Below are positions 43,806-54,573 of a stretch of 64,000 nt of DNA, one piece after another; the stretch's first letter is position 1; every line of letters begins with the position of its first letter. The notes under the pieces were generated by a model, which saw nothing but the letters and a program-made list of their open reading frames with translations, ran no database searches and had not been told where the DNA came from. Source of the DNA: Rugalucina vietnamica (taxonomy: Eukaryota > Mollusca > Bivalvia > Lucinida > Lucinidae). Location: positions 18,818,048-18,882,047 of the forward strand of contig OZ024884.1 in assembly GCA_964017185.1 (NCBI GenBank), read 5' to 3'. The position numbers and the translations under genes are program-made.

Positions 43806-43922
43806 ATTTGTGGTAAAGGCCTTGCTAAAAGTCCACCGGCTCTCCGGAGAAGAATTGATGACAACAATGTGGAACAACAGCTAAGAGTTGTTCTAAAGAA
43901 AAAATGTGAGACAGGGGCTTAA
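43806..43922 (+). CDS. Possible exon after the SINE
   Basis: Follows CCCCTTGCATCAG, a moderate splice acceptor, and reads ICGKGLAKSPPALRRRIDDN and on to KKKCETGA, then a stop at 43920-43922. The composition is protein-like, unlike the surrounding sequence. It could be a terminal exon, or an internal one ending at the donor-like AAAAT|GTGAGA (43905). I do not recognise the peptide and no partner exon was found upstream in the window. Confidence 0.3.
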   Translation: MCGKGLAKSPPALRRRIDDNNVEQQLRVVLKKKCETGA

Positions 43923-44933
43923 ATTTCTGCATGTAAATGTACAGATACATTTTCATATCAAACATTATAAAGGACCATAAAAGTGATTAAACTAATATCT
44001 AATTTGAATTAATGTGGCCATGTATTTTGGCAGGAAATTAAAAGCCTGGCATATCCCAGGCACTGCTGTGACTGACCAGAGGTTAAATCCCGGCACTTAG
44101 CCTCGCTGTGTCCATGCTATTCCCAACCTCCTTAAAAATGACTGGTGCATTATTTTTGTGTTTGAATGAAACTGTAAGCTTAAGATCAGGTTTTCTCTAG
44201 GCAGAGCATAGCCGGCTTGCAGAAAAAAGACCTATAGTTGTGAAAGTAACAGACATTTATTGTCAATATGATTTTCCACTAGGTTACCCGGAATTATATA
44301 GATTGTATCTCATTCTGCTACTGGAGATAGAAAAAAATATGTATTTCTCTTCTCTATAACTACTGATGTTATATCAATTAATGCTTCCCTGTTTAATTGC
44401 TTCTTCAGTTCTAGTAGTTCGAAGTTATGATTCTAGTAGGAATGAAGTTAATTGGATTTTATGTCAGTTAATGTTCATGCTTAAAATTATGTCAGGTTGT
44501 TTATTATTTGAAATTTTATGCAAGTAGAAGTTTTAAAAGAGACAAATTTATGGTGATAGATAGAGTGAATATACCAATAAATTACATTATAAAAAGCTGT
44601 GCAAAAAGGATAAAAATTGGTCAAGAGCAAGAAATAGTACAATTGATTTTACTACGAATTTGATTATATTCCTTGATGAAATAAAGATCTTTTTGATAAT
44701 TGATATATGATATTGTATTAGTAAAAGCTTCACATATTATTCATGAGTGGAAAATGAATTATTAGTGAGTGGAATTAGTGTTTTGTTAATATAATTCATG
44801 AATTCAAGAATCAATGAAGATGCACTACCTTTGACTTAAGTAAAAATGATATGACTTTGAGTAAGGATATATTGTGTTATTGAAGTTCTTGGATTACTAT
44901 CATTCAGTGTTGTTTTGGATTTATGGATTAAAC
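43923..44933. other. AT-rich region upstream of candidate gene
   Basis: No repeat copy or frame recognised. It would contain the promoter and 5' UTR of the gene starting at 44934, but I see no convincing core promoter motif. Confidence 0.45.
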
Positions 44934-45048
44934 ATGGCTGAAAAACCGGACGAGCCGTCACCGACCCGATCGCCACGGAAACAGCCTCGACAGTTCAAGA
45001 AGTGCAAGAGTGCGACCTTCACCCTCGATGGGATGAATTATGTTATAG
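44934..45048 (+). CDS. Candidate first coding exon of a small membrane protein
   Basis: The sequence around the ATG (AAACATGGC) has A at -3 and G at +4. Thirty-eight codons follow: a Pro/Ser/Lys-rich N-terminus (MAEKPDEPSPTRSPRKQPRQ) and then FKKCKSATFTLDGMNYVI. One base remains before a good donor, ATAG|GTAATT. GC content is far above the flanking DNA. The phase-1 end joins exactly to the phase-1 exon at 53192-53385, restoring a Gly codon and giving a 102-residue protein. An upstream in-frame ATG at 44874 lies in AT-rich, intron-like sequence and is less likely. I do not recognise the family. The intron would be 8.1 kb and hold at least ten transposon copies. Confidence 0.5.
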
Positions 45049-46159
45049 GTAATTATATATACAGTCTACAAGTAAAGAACTAGCTATGTCCAAAGTCAAA
45101 TCTGGCTCTCAGTTGTAAAAAGTATCTGGTGGTTGTTCTTTCCTGGTCTCAAGGTTATAAAACATTTTTCATGCTCAACTCAGCTGAGACTAAAATTGTC
45201 CTGTTCACAAATTTATAAGCAGGATAAAACACAGGATTTGGCGATCTAGACCTTAAAGAATCAGTGACTATTTGGCCTGAATACGCCTATACTTTAGCAG
45301 CCCAGAACACTGTTATTAAGCTCCTGATGCTGATCCTTTATGCTGAGGACAATACTTCCATGTCTTATGAAGATACTCATGCATAGATATTTGCATATTT
45401 TCTCATTATTTGGTAGAAATATCATTTCAAGAGGGGACGGGGGTCTAAATTTCGTAAAAACTAAAGATCGAAATTTTGAGGTTTTTTCTGCATGCTCACA
45501 TTTTCTATCACTAATGTTTGTAATTTAGAGTGTTTAACTGACAGAGACATGCAGGAATCAAGAAAAAATCATCAAAACTGTTTAATGCCTCTACAATTTG
45601 AAATGTTATATGGAAATTATTTGGAAGGTACCTGTACAGCATTTGTACTTTTGAAATATTAGATTACCATATTTGTTATAAAGTTATAAATGAAAGTGGT
45701 ACAAACTGATGTTTCCTGTCTGGAATTAACTCAAACTCCTACTAGATTTTTTAAACCTGCATGTGGCTTGAAAAATGGGTAATTACGAAGGTTTTTTTTG
45801 GCATTATATATATTGCAAAATATAATTACTCCGACCAAAACTTTATGGTAAATTCTCACAAGATTGCCATGGCCAATGTTGCATAACAGATATATACACA
45901 TGTCCTGTTTTATCTAACACGGCTACCTATCTCCACAATTCAGTATAATACAATCATTGCTTGTCATTTTGGTACTGTATCGTCCCAGTCAACATTATCG
46001 AACATGGCTAGAAAGATACACCACTTCCTGGTATTATGTGAAGCAAATCGTGTAGTTTGCTTAATGACAAAATCCGGTGATAATTGTGTTCGAACCCAGG
46101 ACCTCTCAATTATGCCTTGCAAAATGAGGGTGTGAAATATGTTGATTGATTAACTGAAT

Positions 46160-46436
46160 AAATGCTTAACATCCCAGTCAATAGCTATGGTCATGTGAGG
46201 ACTTTGCCTCCATTTTATGGGACATTTATCCAAAATAAGGACATCATGGCATCTACAAAATGCTTCAAATATAACCCCCAACTAAACCGACTGGGCTTAC
46301 AATGTATACGTAAGGTTGGTTTGACATGAACCACTTTTCCTGGGCAGGCTCAGACCTGAGTGGTTAACCAGTAATCAGATGGTCAGACAGCAGCGTAGAA
46401 GCTTAGCCTGAAGGCACCAGCAGCCCATCTATTTTT
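46160..46436 (-). mobile_element. SINE-like repeat D, copy 2
   Basis: Minus-strand copy of the 18205 repeat, including CATCCCAGTCAATAGCTATG at its 3' end and CACTTTTCCTGGGCAGGCTC in the body. The A-rich side is the TTTTTTTA run at 46433. Confidence 0.6.
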
Positions 46437-46842
46437 TTTAGGTCCTAATAAGCAGGTGCCCATATTCCCACACGACCACCCATGGAAATCTATCTTGTGG
46501 CTGTTTGTTACAGTGCTGAACTGAAAACCATGTCCTCATGACTGATGAATAACAAACAAAATTAGCAGCTATGTAGGTAACAGGGCGTGAATAAATCAAA
46601 GGTGTATTTGTACAGTATGTTGCCAAAATATTGTAACGCATATTTACCAAATCCGTTTTTGCCTGCGCCCAAATTATAAAAATTGGTTTTGCAGCATCCC
46701 AGTTCAACTTCACTGCAGTTAAACTATTGTATATGATAGCCCTTTTATATGGTTTCAATTTTGATAACTGTATATCTGCTAGTTTTTCCTGAATGAGAAA
46801 CTAGGACTGATTATCATATTTGGGCTCTCGTTTTTGGGCTCT

Positions 46843-46965
46843 AGAGTATCGTTCCCCCCCTAGAGCCAGCACGCCGCTTTCATATATTGTGCGGATAATG
46901 GCAACACATTTGCAGGCAAAAGCTTTTGTTGGCTCTCGGGGGGGGGAACAATACTTTATAAAACT
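46843..46965. repeat. Inverted repeat with C and G homopolymer runs
   Basis: AGTATCGTTCCCCCCCTAGA and GAGCCAGC pair with GTTGGCTCTCGGGGGGGGGA and ACAATACTT about 70 bases away. A predicted 75-codon frame across it is an accident of the repeat. Confidence 0.6.
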
Positions 46966-47435
46966 TTTCCTGATTTCTATATATTTCATAACAAAAATGG
47001 TTGTTTCAGATCAAAATATACATCCTGGGCCATCGAAAATGAAATAATAAATTCTTCTATTACAAAGCCCCTTATTCAGAGAAGCTAACACGCGAATCAA
47101 GAGAACAATTACCAACTTTTATTTCTCCTTCAAAACATAGGCATTTGTAAATGGAAATAGTCACTGATTCTTTCAATTTATGTGGTTTCATAATATGCAT
47201 TAGCAGTTTAAATTTTATGCTCAGTTGATATGAGTTGAGCATGAAAAAGGTTATATTACCTCATGGCCTGCTCTCATCTAAGCTGGATCTGCAGCATATG
47301 GATATGGATATGAAGGCCACTTCCAATCAAACCTCACATCCAGCTCATATACTGCCATGAAGATTTGGTAATGAAAATATAATATTTCTATGGCCATTCT
47401 CTCTCTTCAGCTGATTCAAGAAGTGCGTTTGTCAT

Positions 47436-47615
47436 TTTTTTTTTTTTTTTAAATTCAGTTTTACGTCCCTTTCAAGATTATTTCAGCTCATATGAGACGG
47501 GCCAATCAGTAGGTGGGGCGAAAATGGAGAACCCCGAGAAAAACCACCTGACACACCCGCAAGCAGAACTTGGCTTGTCTCACATGTGGCCAGAGCGGGG
47601 CTCGAATTTGTCAGT
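47436..47615 (-). mobile_element. SINE fragment sharing the body of the 43508 SINE
   Basis: Poly-T, then ATTATTTCAGCTCATATGAG, GGCCAATCAGTAGGTGGGGC, AAAACCACCTGACACACCCG and CAAGCAGAACTTGGCTTGTC. The tRNA-like head is only partly present (GGGGCTCGAATTTG). Confidence 0.7.
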
Positions 47616-47654
47616 TAGTTGTGTCTGAAATGTGCATTTAGTACTGGTAACCTG

Positions 47655-47745
47655 CCTCCAGGGGACATTATAGGACAGTGTGGCTAGTAAAACTGATCGT
47701 CTCAACATGACCTTAGCTGTTGACCTGACTTAAGCACTATCTCAA
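47655..47745 (+). mobile_element. SINE D tail fragment
   Basis: CCTCCAGGGGACATTATAGG and ATGACCTTAGCTGTTGACCT resemble the 3' block of the D repeats, strongly diverged. Confidence 0.35.
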
Positions 47746-47819
47746 CCAACCATGTCTTCAGGGGGTAAAGTCAGATGTGTCTATCTTCCAGAATAGAATA
47801 GAATGGAACAATTTTGTTT

Positions 47820-47975
47820 GTTTGTTTGACTTTGGGTTTAACGTCCCACCAATGGCTTAAGTCATATAGAGATGGGACCTGGATCTCATCTGACAGACTG
47901 GAGAAGCCCGGGATCAAACCTATGACCCCTGGTTTACAAGGTGAGTGACATTACTACTGGGCCACTGAGGCTTCG
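47820..47975 (-). mobile_element. tRNA-derived SINE
   Basis: Minus strand: TGGCCCAGTAGTAATGTCAC (A box), CATAGGTTTGATCCCG (B box), body GATGAGATCCAGGTCCCATC, tail GGTGGGACGTTAAACCCAAA, then CAAACAAACAAA. Confidence 0.72.
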
Positions 47976-48195
47976 AATTGAATTGAATTATCTGTCCTAT
48001 CCGCTTTACAATGTAATAATACATGTAATAATGATAATAATAATAATGAAAATAATAATAAACAATCTATAGCTCTTGGTAGAGATTTCTAACATATGAT
48101 GGGCAGTATGAGTATGCCAGTTGTGATACCACAGAGATATTGTTGGTGACATTAAATGGATTAAATCTTGACACTGCGGTTATGACATTAAATAT

Positions 48196-48433
48196 GAGCT
48201 GCGTCATGAGAAAACTGGATTTTTGCCTACGCGCAAACATTTAAGCCGCAGATCAGCTGTGCAGTAACTGCATAGCCAATCAGCGCCTTTGTTTTCACTA
48301 CTTGGATACTACAATTTTTCTTCTTTCCTAAATCCGAAATTTCAAGTTTCTAGCGATCTTCTGTAGCTGCACAGGCCAGTTTGTGTCAGACCTGGTCGGA
48401 ACCCATAGGACTGGTTTTCTCGCGTCACAGCTC
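48196..48433. mobile_element. MITE family A, copy 15
   Basis: GAGCTGCGTCATGAGAAAACT to CTCGCGTCACAGCTC, with ATAT on both sides (48192-48195 and 48434-48437). The hairpin is weakened (GTGCAGTAACTGCATAGCC). Confidence 0.83.
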
Positions 48434-48543
48434 ATATTGTCTGAATGTCTGGAAAAGGCTGCCGCATCAGCAGTCTTATTAGAAACCCCTGCGGGTCATG
48501 TGCCAATATCATTTAGAAATATGATCATTATACTGCATTATAT

Positions 48544-48778
48544 GAGCCACGACGTGAGAAAACTGGTCTTCGGGAGTTCCGACCAGCTCCGACATAAACC
48601 GGCCTGTACAGTCACAGAAGCTGGCTAGAAACTTGAAACTTCGTATTTAAGAAGAAGAGACATTGTACCATCTGTGTAGCGAAAACAAAGGCGATGATCA
48701 GCTTCGCAGTTACTGCGAAGCTGATCTGCGCCTTTGTTTTTGCATAGGCAAAAATCCGGTTTTCTCACGATGTGGCTC
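48544..48778. mobile_element. MITE family A, copy 16
   Basis: GAGCCACGACGTGAGAAAACT to TCTCACGATGTGGCTC, again with flanking ATAT. It is in the opposite orientation to copy 15, only 110 bases away, so the two copies form a large inverted pair. The hairpin is perfect (CTTCGCAGTTACTGCGAAG). Confidence 0.85.
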
Positions 48779-48965
48779 ATATAGATTTATTAAACATCAG
48801 AATAAGTGAGACTCGGACAATATTCAATATGTAACACTTCTGTCATGAACAAAAACAGACTGCTTCTTATTATGACTCTAATTGAACCCAACAAAGACTT
48901 TTTCTCCATACTTTGACACTATTTTTCCCTTTAGAATCCCATGGCTACCTATCCCAATAAGACCG

Positions 48966-49915
48966 TGAGACAGACTTTGAAGAAAGACTTTGGAGACAAA
49001 CTTTGAAGACAAATTTTGAAGACTAGCTTTGGAGACAATTTTTTAGACAGACTTTGAAGACAAACTTTGGAGACAAGCTTTAGAGACAAACTTAAGAGAC
49101 AAACTTTGAGGCAGACTTTGAAGACAAACTTTGGAGATAGACTTTGGAGACAAAATTTGGGGACCATCTTGTGGAGACAGACTTTGGAGACAAACTTTCA
49201 ATGGAGACAAACTTTGAGACTTTAGAGATAAATTTTGGAGACAAACTTTGGAGGCAGACTTTGGAGACAGAATTAAAAGAAAAACTTTAGAGACAGACCT
49301 TGAAGACAGACTTTAGAGACAGACCTTGAAGACAGACTTTGGAGACAAACTTTGGCGACAAACTTTGAGACAATTTTTTTGAGACAAACTTTAAGACAGA
49401 CTTTACAGACTTTGAAGACAAACTTTGAAGACAGACTTTGAAGACAGACTTTGGAGACAAACTTCGGAGACAGGCTTTGAAGATTGACTTTAGAGACTGA
49501 CTTTGGAGACAAACTTTGAGACAAACTTTTAGAGACAAACTTTAAGACAGACTTTACAGACTTTGGAGACAACCTTTGAAGACAGACTTTGGTGACAGAC
49601 TTTGGAGAGAAACTTTGGAGACAGGCTTTGAAGATTGACTTTAGAGACTGACTTTGGAGACTAACTTTGAAGACAAACTTTGGAGACAGACTTTGGAGAC
49701 AGGCTTTGAAGACTGACTTTAGAGACTGACTTTGGAGACAGACTTTGGAGACAAACTTTGGAGACAGACTTTGGAGACAGGCTTTGAAGACTGACTTTAG
49801 AGACAGGCTTTGAAGACTGACTTTAGAGACTGACTTTGGAGACAAACTTTGGAGACAGATTTTGGAGACAGACTCATTTAGAGACAAGCTTTAGAGACAG
49901 GCTTTGAAGACTTAC
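48966..49915. repeat. 13-bp minisatellite array
   Basis: About 70 tandem units of the form GAGACAAACTTTG, with variants GAAGACAGACTTTG and GAGACAGACTTTA. A repeat of 13 bases cycles through all three frames every 39 bases and stays open on the minus strand for about 200 codons (KVCLQSLSPK...). Period and low complexity explain this frame, not a gene. Confidence 0.9.
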
Positions 49916-50350
49916 TTTAATGTCTGTGTTTTGATTTTAAACTTAGTTGAAATAATTCCTAGTATTTCTATTCAGTTTACTTTAAGACCTTTGTTACATC
50001 AGAGACTTATTTGCCATTGGTGAATTTTAATATTTCATATTGCTCTTCAAATATAATTTGGGTTTTTGAATACAAGCCTTTGTCACCATGTATGTTCATA
50101 AACATTTATGTTTTGGAAATCCAGTTACCATCTTTTGGGAAAGAGCTACTTACACATACTTGTATGACAAATTGCTCTGTTTGTATCAGTACTTATTTAT
50201 AATTTTCACTGGTTTGGGGGCAGAAATTTGGCTCTGTTTGTGCTTTTTTCCTTGTCTTTGATTACTTTTTTTTTACATTTAATTGAAATTTAAGAAATTA
50301 GGTCACATGAGTATCTCTGTAACATAAACATGGAATCAGGTATATAATTC
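49916..50350. other. No recognisable feature
   Basis: AT-rich. A 63-codon frame (50011-50202) has no recognisable motif. Confidence 0.45.
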
Positions 50351-50578
50351 TTAACTCATTTAAGCGTAGCATCCTTTTTATGGGGCATAGGCAAACAGTA
50401 TAGCCCCAGATGTGACGCCGCAGAATGTGGCATCCCATCTGGGGCTATTCTGTCAGCATAGACTATTATCATAAAGAATTTATATGAAAATTTAAGATCA
50501 CCCCTAACTCCTAAAAATGAAAGTGGACTCACCAAGTTGATTTACCAGTAATGGGTATACATTTGTCAAAAATGGGTT
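50351..50578. mobile_element. Family F MITE, copy 1
   Basis: Begins TTAACTCATTTAAGCG and ends ATTTGTCAAAAATGGGTTA. The internal stem pairs ATAGCCCCAGATGTGACGCC with GGCATCCCATCTGGGGCTAT. Confidence 0.72.
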
Positions 50579-50812
50579 ACACTAGAAAAATCTAGTGTGA
50601 CAGTATGTTGCCATAGTTATAGGCAAGGTGCTTTGTCATCATTAAAATACTGTTTTCTAACTTTGGGCATCAGGAATACTGTAGAAATGATACATAAAAC
50701 TTTCAGAACACTGAAAAATGTTTTTTCAAGCAACTCTTGTCAAGGTGTCAACCTCGAGGGACCAAAAAACCTGCCAGGAACAGTGGGATACACTTTAAAA
50801 TTATATTCCATT

Positions 50813-52611
50813 TTTAGCTCACCTTCGGCTCACAGGTGAGCTTATAGTATACCCATGATCCGCCGTCCGTCCGTCCGTCGTCCGTCGTCGTCCACAATTT
50901 CAAAGATCTTCTTCTCTGAAACCGCTTGGCCAATCAAGTTGAAATTTTATGTGGAGCCTTCTTGCATAGTGGCATTGAAATTTTGTTCGCGATATTTTGG
51001 TCACATGACCAAGATGGCCGCCACGCCCATATATGGTAAAACCCTTCAAAAATCTTCTTCTCCAGAACCCGTGAGCGGATTTCCACGAAACTTGGTATGT
51101 AGCATCGGGGACTCCAGCCCATCATAGTTTGCTAAAATGATGACCCTGGGATGACCTTGACCTATTTTACGGCAAGGTCAATTTTGGAAACATAGGCTTT
51201 TACATTGGAAAAAATGAAAACTATGGATTTCTTGTAAACTTTTGCAGCCTGAGTCCTGAAAAGTGGTAGATGCAGACAACTAATGGAGTAGATGAAGGTA
51301 TATGATTAATATAGGTCAAGGTCATCTCTTGACCTTGGCCGATATGTCGTTCATACACACTTTTCAAATATCTTCATATCTGCAACCGCTTGACCGATCA
51401 AAGTGAAATTTTATGTGGAACCTCCATGGGTAGGGGGAACGAAAGTTTGTTCGCGAAATTTGGGTCACATGACCAAGGTGGCGGCCAAGCCCATATATGG
51501 TAAAAACCCTTCAAAAATCTTCTTCTCCAGAACCGGCAGGCCGATTTCCACGAAACTTGGTACAGGTCAACCTCATTAGAACGCTATCTGTGGGGTCCAT
51601 GAAAACAGACCATGTTATAAGTGAACCGTGTTATAATGAGGTTATTTACTATAGATGTATAGCAAAATATTCAATTTGAGAGCCATGACATGGTCACGTT
51701 ATATTGAAAACCGCACTGTTATGAGGCGCGTTATAATGAGGTTGAACTGTATGTAGCATCGGCGACTCCAGCCCATCATAGTTTGCTAAAATGATGACCC
51801 TGGGATGACCTTGACATATTTTACAGCAAGGTCAATTTTGGAAACATAGGCTTTTACATTGGAAAAAGTGAAAACTATGGATTTCTTGTAAACTATTGCA
51901 GCCTGAGTCCTCGAAAAGTGGTAGATGCAGACAACTAATGGAGTAGATGAAGGTATGTGATTAATATAGGTCAAGGTCATCTCTTGACCTTGGCCGATAT
52001 GTCGTTCATACACACTTTTCAAAGATCTTCTACTCTGCAACCGCTTGGCCAATCAAAGTGAAATTTTATGTGGAACCTTCATGGGTAGGGGGAACGAAAA
52101 TTTGTTCACAAAATTTGGGTCACATGACCAAGATGGCCGCCACGCCCATATATGGTGAAAACCCTTAAAAAATCTTCAGAACCGATGGGCGGATTTCCAC
52201 GAAACTTGATATGTAGCATCGGGGACTCCAGCCCATCATAGTTTGCTAAAATGATGACCCTGGAATGACCTTGACCTATTTACGGAAAGGTCAATTTTGG
52301 AAACATAGGCTTTTAAATGGGAAAAGGCGAAAACACTGGATATTTTGGAAACTTTTGCAGCCTGATCTGAGACTTGAAAGTTGAATGCAGACAACTGATG
52401 GAGACAATGAAGGTATGTTATTAATTAAGCTCATTGTCATTTCTTGACCTTGACCCAAAGCCATTGAAATATCGAAAATATAGACTTGTTTTTCTCGGAC
52501 GTGAAACTTTGCAGATGCAGACAACTAATGAAGTCAATAAAGGTATGTAAGTATTCAAGGTCAAGGTCATTGCTTCAGGTGAGCGTTCCCAGGACCAATG
52601 GTCCTCTGGTT
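50813..52611 (+). mobile_element. Family G element, copy 3, three long units
   Basis: Opening hairpin AGCTCACCTTCGGCTCACAG; closing CAGGTGAGCG, AGGACCAATGGTCCT and CTGG. The units contain CTTGGCCAATCAA, GTCACATGACCAAGATGG, GATTTCCACGAAACTTGGTA, GATGACCTTGACC, and a second block TCAAGGTCATCTCTTGACCT absent from copy 1. The middle unit carries a 187-bp insertion. Confidence 0.8.
51563..51749. mobile_element. 187-bp mariner/pogo-type MITE in family G
   Basis: Inverted ends CAGGTCAACCTCATTAGAAC / GTTATAATGAGGTTGAACTG, flanked by TA on both sides (51561-51562 and 51750-51751). Sister units of the host repeat read CTTGGTATGTAGCATCGG with no insert, so the TA duplication and exact borders are certain. 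A TA target and CAG start are typical of pogo/Tigger-type Tc1-mariner elements. Confidence 0.9.
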
Positions 52612-52644
52612 CGATGAGACTGTAAGCTTCATGTCCTTCATGTT

Positions 52645-52743
52645 ACAGAATAGACCCAGATGGGACGCCATGTTGTGGCATCTCATCTGGGGCTATACTG
52701 TTTGCCTATGTCCCATACAAAGGATGCCAGGCTTAGATAAGTT
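52645..52743. mobile_element. Family F MITE, partial reverse copy
   Basis: GACCCAGATGGGACGCCATG, CATCTCATCTGGGGCTATAC and CTATGTCCCATACAAAGGAT, ending GATAAGTTAA. Only the hairpin half is present. Confidence 0.6.
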
Positions 52744-52814
52744 AACCGCATAGATGGTATGAGCCTGCACACAAAAAGTGTATGGCTAAGTCGTTTTCCA
52801 GGTTAGTTATATTT

Positions 52815-52917
52815 TGAAGCACATTTCATATGATTGATATGACATTCCAATGTTAGGTAGAAGTCCCATAAATTGGAGGTAAAGTACAGACATGACCAAA
52901 GCTGTTAACTCAACATA
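52815..52917 (+). mobile_element. SINE D tail fragment
   Basis: GTAGAAGTCCCATAAATTGG and GACATGACCAAAGCTGTTAA match the D 3' block. A family A copy begins immediately after it. Confidence 0.5.
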
Positions 52918-52921
52918 AAAT

Positions 52922-53155
52922 GAGCCACTTCGTGGGAAAACCAACAATGTGGTTTCTGAGCAGGTCCGACACAAACCGGCCTGTACAAGCACAGAAAACA
53001 GCTAGAAGCTTGAAATTTCGGATTTAAGTAGAAGAGGAATTGTACTAACGGAGTAGCGAAAACAAAGGCGCTGATCAGCTTCACGGTTACGGCGAAGCTG
53101 ATCTGCGTCTTTGTTTTCGCCTATGCAGATTGTTGGTTTTCCCATGGGGCGTCTC
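52922..53155. mobile_element. MITE family A, copy 17
   Basis: GAGCCACTTCGTGGGAAAACC to CCCATGGGGCGTCTC, flanked by AAAT on both sides (52918-52921 and 53156-53159). It lies just 36 bases upstream of the candidate exon at 53192. Confidence 0.86.
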
Positions 53156-53191
53156 AAATAACTAATTAAACTGATAATTTGAAATTTACAG

Positions 53192-53385
53192 GATTTAAGT
53201 TATTATTTATTGGGATACTGACATTGCTACTCGCTAATTTTATACTGTTATACTCTCCACTTAAAATAAAGTTTGTCTTATGTCTCAGACTGTTTGCACA
53301 CAGTTTTTCAGAAGCAGCTGATAATGTTGAAAGACGGCAATTACATAATATCAAATATCATAAATCAACGAGACTTCCTGGTTAA
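53192..53385 (+). CDS. Candidate last exon: transmembrane helix and basic tail
   Basis: Preceded by AATTTGAAATTTACAG, a good acceptor. The frame starts with two bases of a split codon and reads a 20-residue hydrophobic helix (FKLLFIGILTLLLANFILLY), then SPLKIKFVLCLRLFAHSFSE and a polar, basic C-terminus ending STRLPG, then TAA (53383-53385). Joined to 44934-45048 it predicts a 102-residue single-pass membrane protein: about 38 polar N-terminal residues, one helix and a 43-residue tail. The topology is uncertain because both flanks are basic. No ATG just before the helix gives a better start. The family is not recognised, and an unrelated upstream exon could be the true partner. Confidence 0.5.
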
Positions 53386-53460
53386 CTGAGCAGCTGCTTA
53401 TGATGGATTTATGTCACACAATGCAGTCTAGAGATTTGCAGGTTAAAACTTAGAATATTT

Positions 53461-53671
53461 GAGCCACAACGAGAGAAAACTGGTCTTTTGGGATTTTAAC
53501 CTGGTCTGACACAAATTGGCCAGAATGCTAGATGATTGAATTGGAAAAAGAGGATCTCTACTATCAATGTAGTGAAAACAAAGGCGCTGTCCAGCTGGGC
53601 AGTTACTACACAGCTGATTTGCGTCTTTGTTTTCGCAAAGGCTAAAATCTGGTTTTCTCATGATGCGGCTC
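53461..53671. mobile_element. MITE family A, copy 18
   Basis: GAGCCACAACGAGAGAAAACT to TTTCTCATGATGCGGCTC. About 25 bases of the CAGTCACAGAAG block are missing. Confidence 0.78.
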
Positions 53672-54573
53672 TTTTCATTTCTTATTTGACATAGGTAGTG
53701 TTTGTATTAAAAAAAATCAACAATGCAAACCAATATTTCATTGATTGGTGACAACAAGCTTCTATCAAACTATAAAATGTAGGTCACTGTGACCTATTTA
53801 ATGACTGTGATTGTTGATTTAGGTATCTTGAAGATTATTTATAAGTCTAGGGCTGTAAACATAACTAAATCATGCTGAAAACGTAAATGTTCATTTTATA
53901 GGCATTTTTTCGTAATGAAATGTTTTGCTTATTACAAATAGTAAGAATCGCAATAAATCTGGTGAAGATGTATTAGGTGTCAAAAAAATTAGATCACAAC
54001 TGTGTTACAGTTTTGTTGCATTATTACTAGATGACATAAAATAACAGGTATGCCATAAAAAAAACCTCCTGAGCATTCCCTCTCATGGTTCCTACTTAAA
54101 ACCTAGTCAATCTAGTAGCCAAATTGGCCATGTTGACTGTATATTGGTCAGAGGTTATGCTTACTACCTCTGTGAAAGTGTGACACAAAATGTGCACAAA
54201 ATGTCTCAATGTATGCCCTCACACAGACCATTTTGCCAGCTGCTTTTGGTGACAGCTTTATTTCCTTGTCTTAACATGAAATACAATGTCAATTTTCCCT
54301 GTCTAGACCTCTAAATAGTGGCTAGTTATGACAGGCTTAGGGAAAGTTATTGTTCTATAAGTAGTAAAAGTGTAAAAACGGCAGGCTGATGGCCTGGGAG
54401 TCTCAGACGGACGGAATCATCCAGGTTTTAATTGTGCTTGCAGCTAGGCATGTGGTCAAAACTGTCCAACAATGCCAGAATAATGCATGCCATTACCGGA
54501 AATCAAATAGTTACGATTATATGCAAGCATAATCAATGTTTATAATAATTCTGCCTTTCACTTAAAAAGGAGG
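53672..54573. other. No recognisable feature
   Basis: Downstream of the candidate last exon. No obvious coding region, and the AT-richness makes polyadenylation signals uninformative. Confidence 0.45.

Larger units (their letters stand above)
45150..47262. mobile_element. Family C TIR element, 2.1-kb copy
   Basis: Outer inverted repeats AGGTTATAAAACATTTTTCA / TGAAAAAGGTTATATTACC, with CATGCTCAACTCA and GAATCAGTGACTATTT (45260) repeated in inverse (AAATAGTCACTGATTC, 47155), so the arms extend about 120 bp. The interior holds a minus-strand SINE piece (GAACCCAGGACCTCTC, 46090), SINE D copy 2 and a C/G-run hairpin. No transposase frame is visible. It may be a single element or two ends joined around unrelated insertions. 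Confidence 0.55.

Noticed and set aside
46981..47047. 2A-like peptide (DQNIHPGPSK) hinting at a retrotransposon ORF
   Set aside because: It lacks the required NPGP core and lies in an otherwise non-coding stretch.
49273..49887. 204-codon minus-strand frame rich in KVCLQSLSPK
   Set aside because: It is the translation of a 13-bp minisatellite; three repeats equal 39 bases, so the peptide period of 13 residues follows from the DNA.
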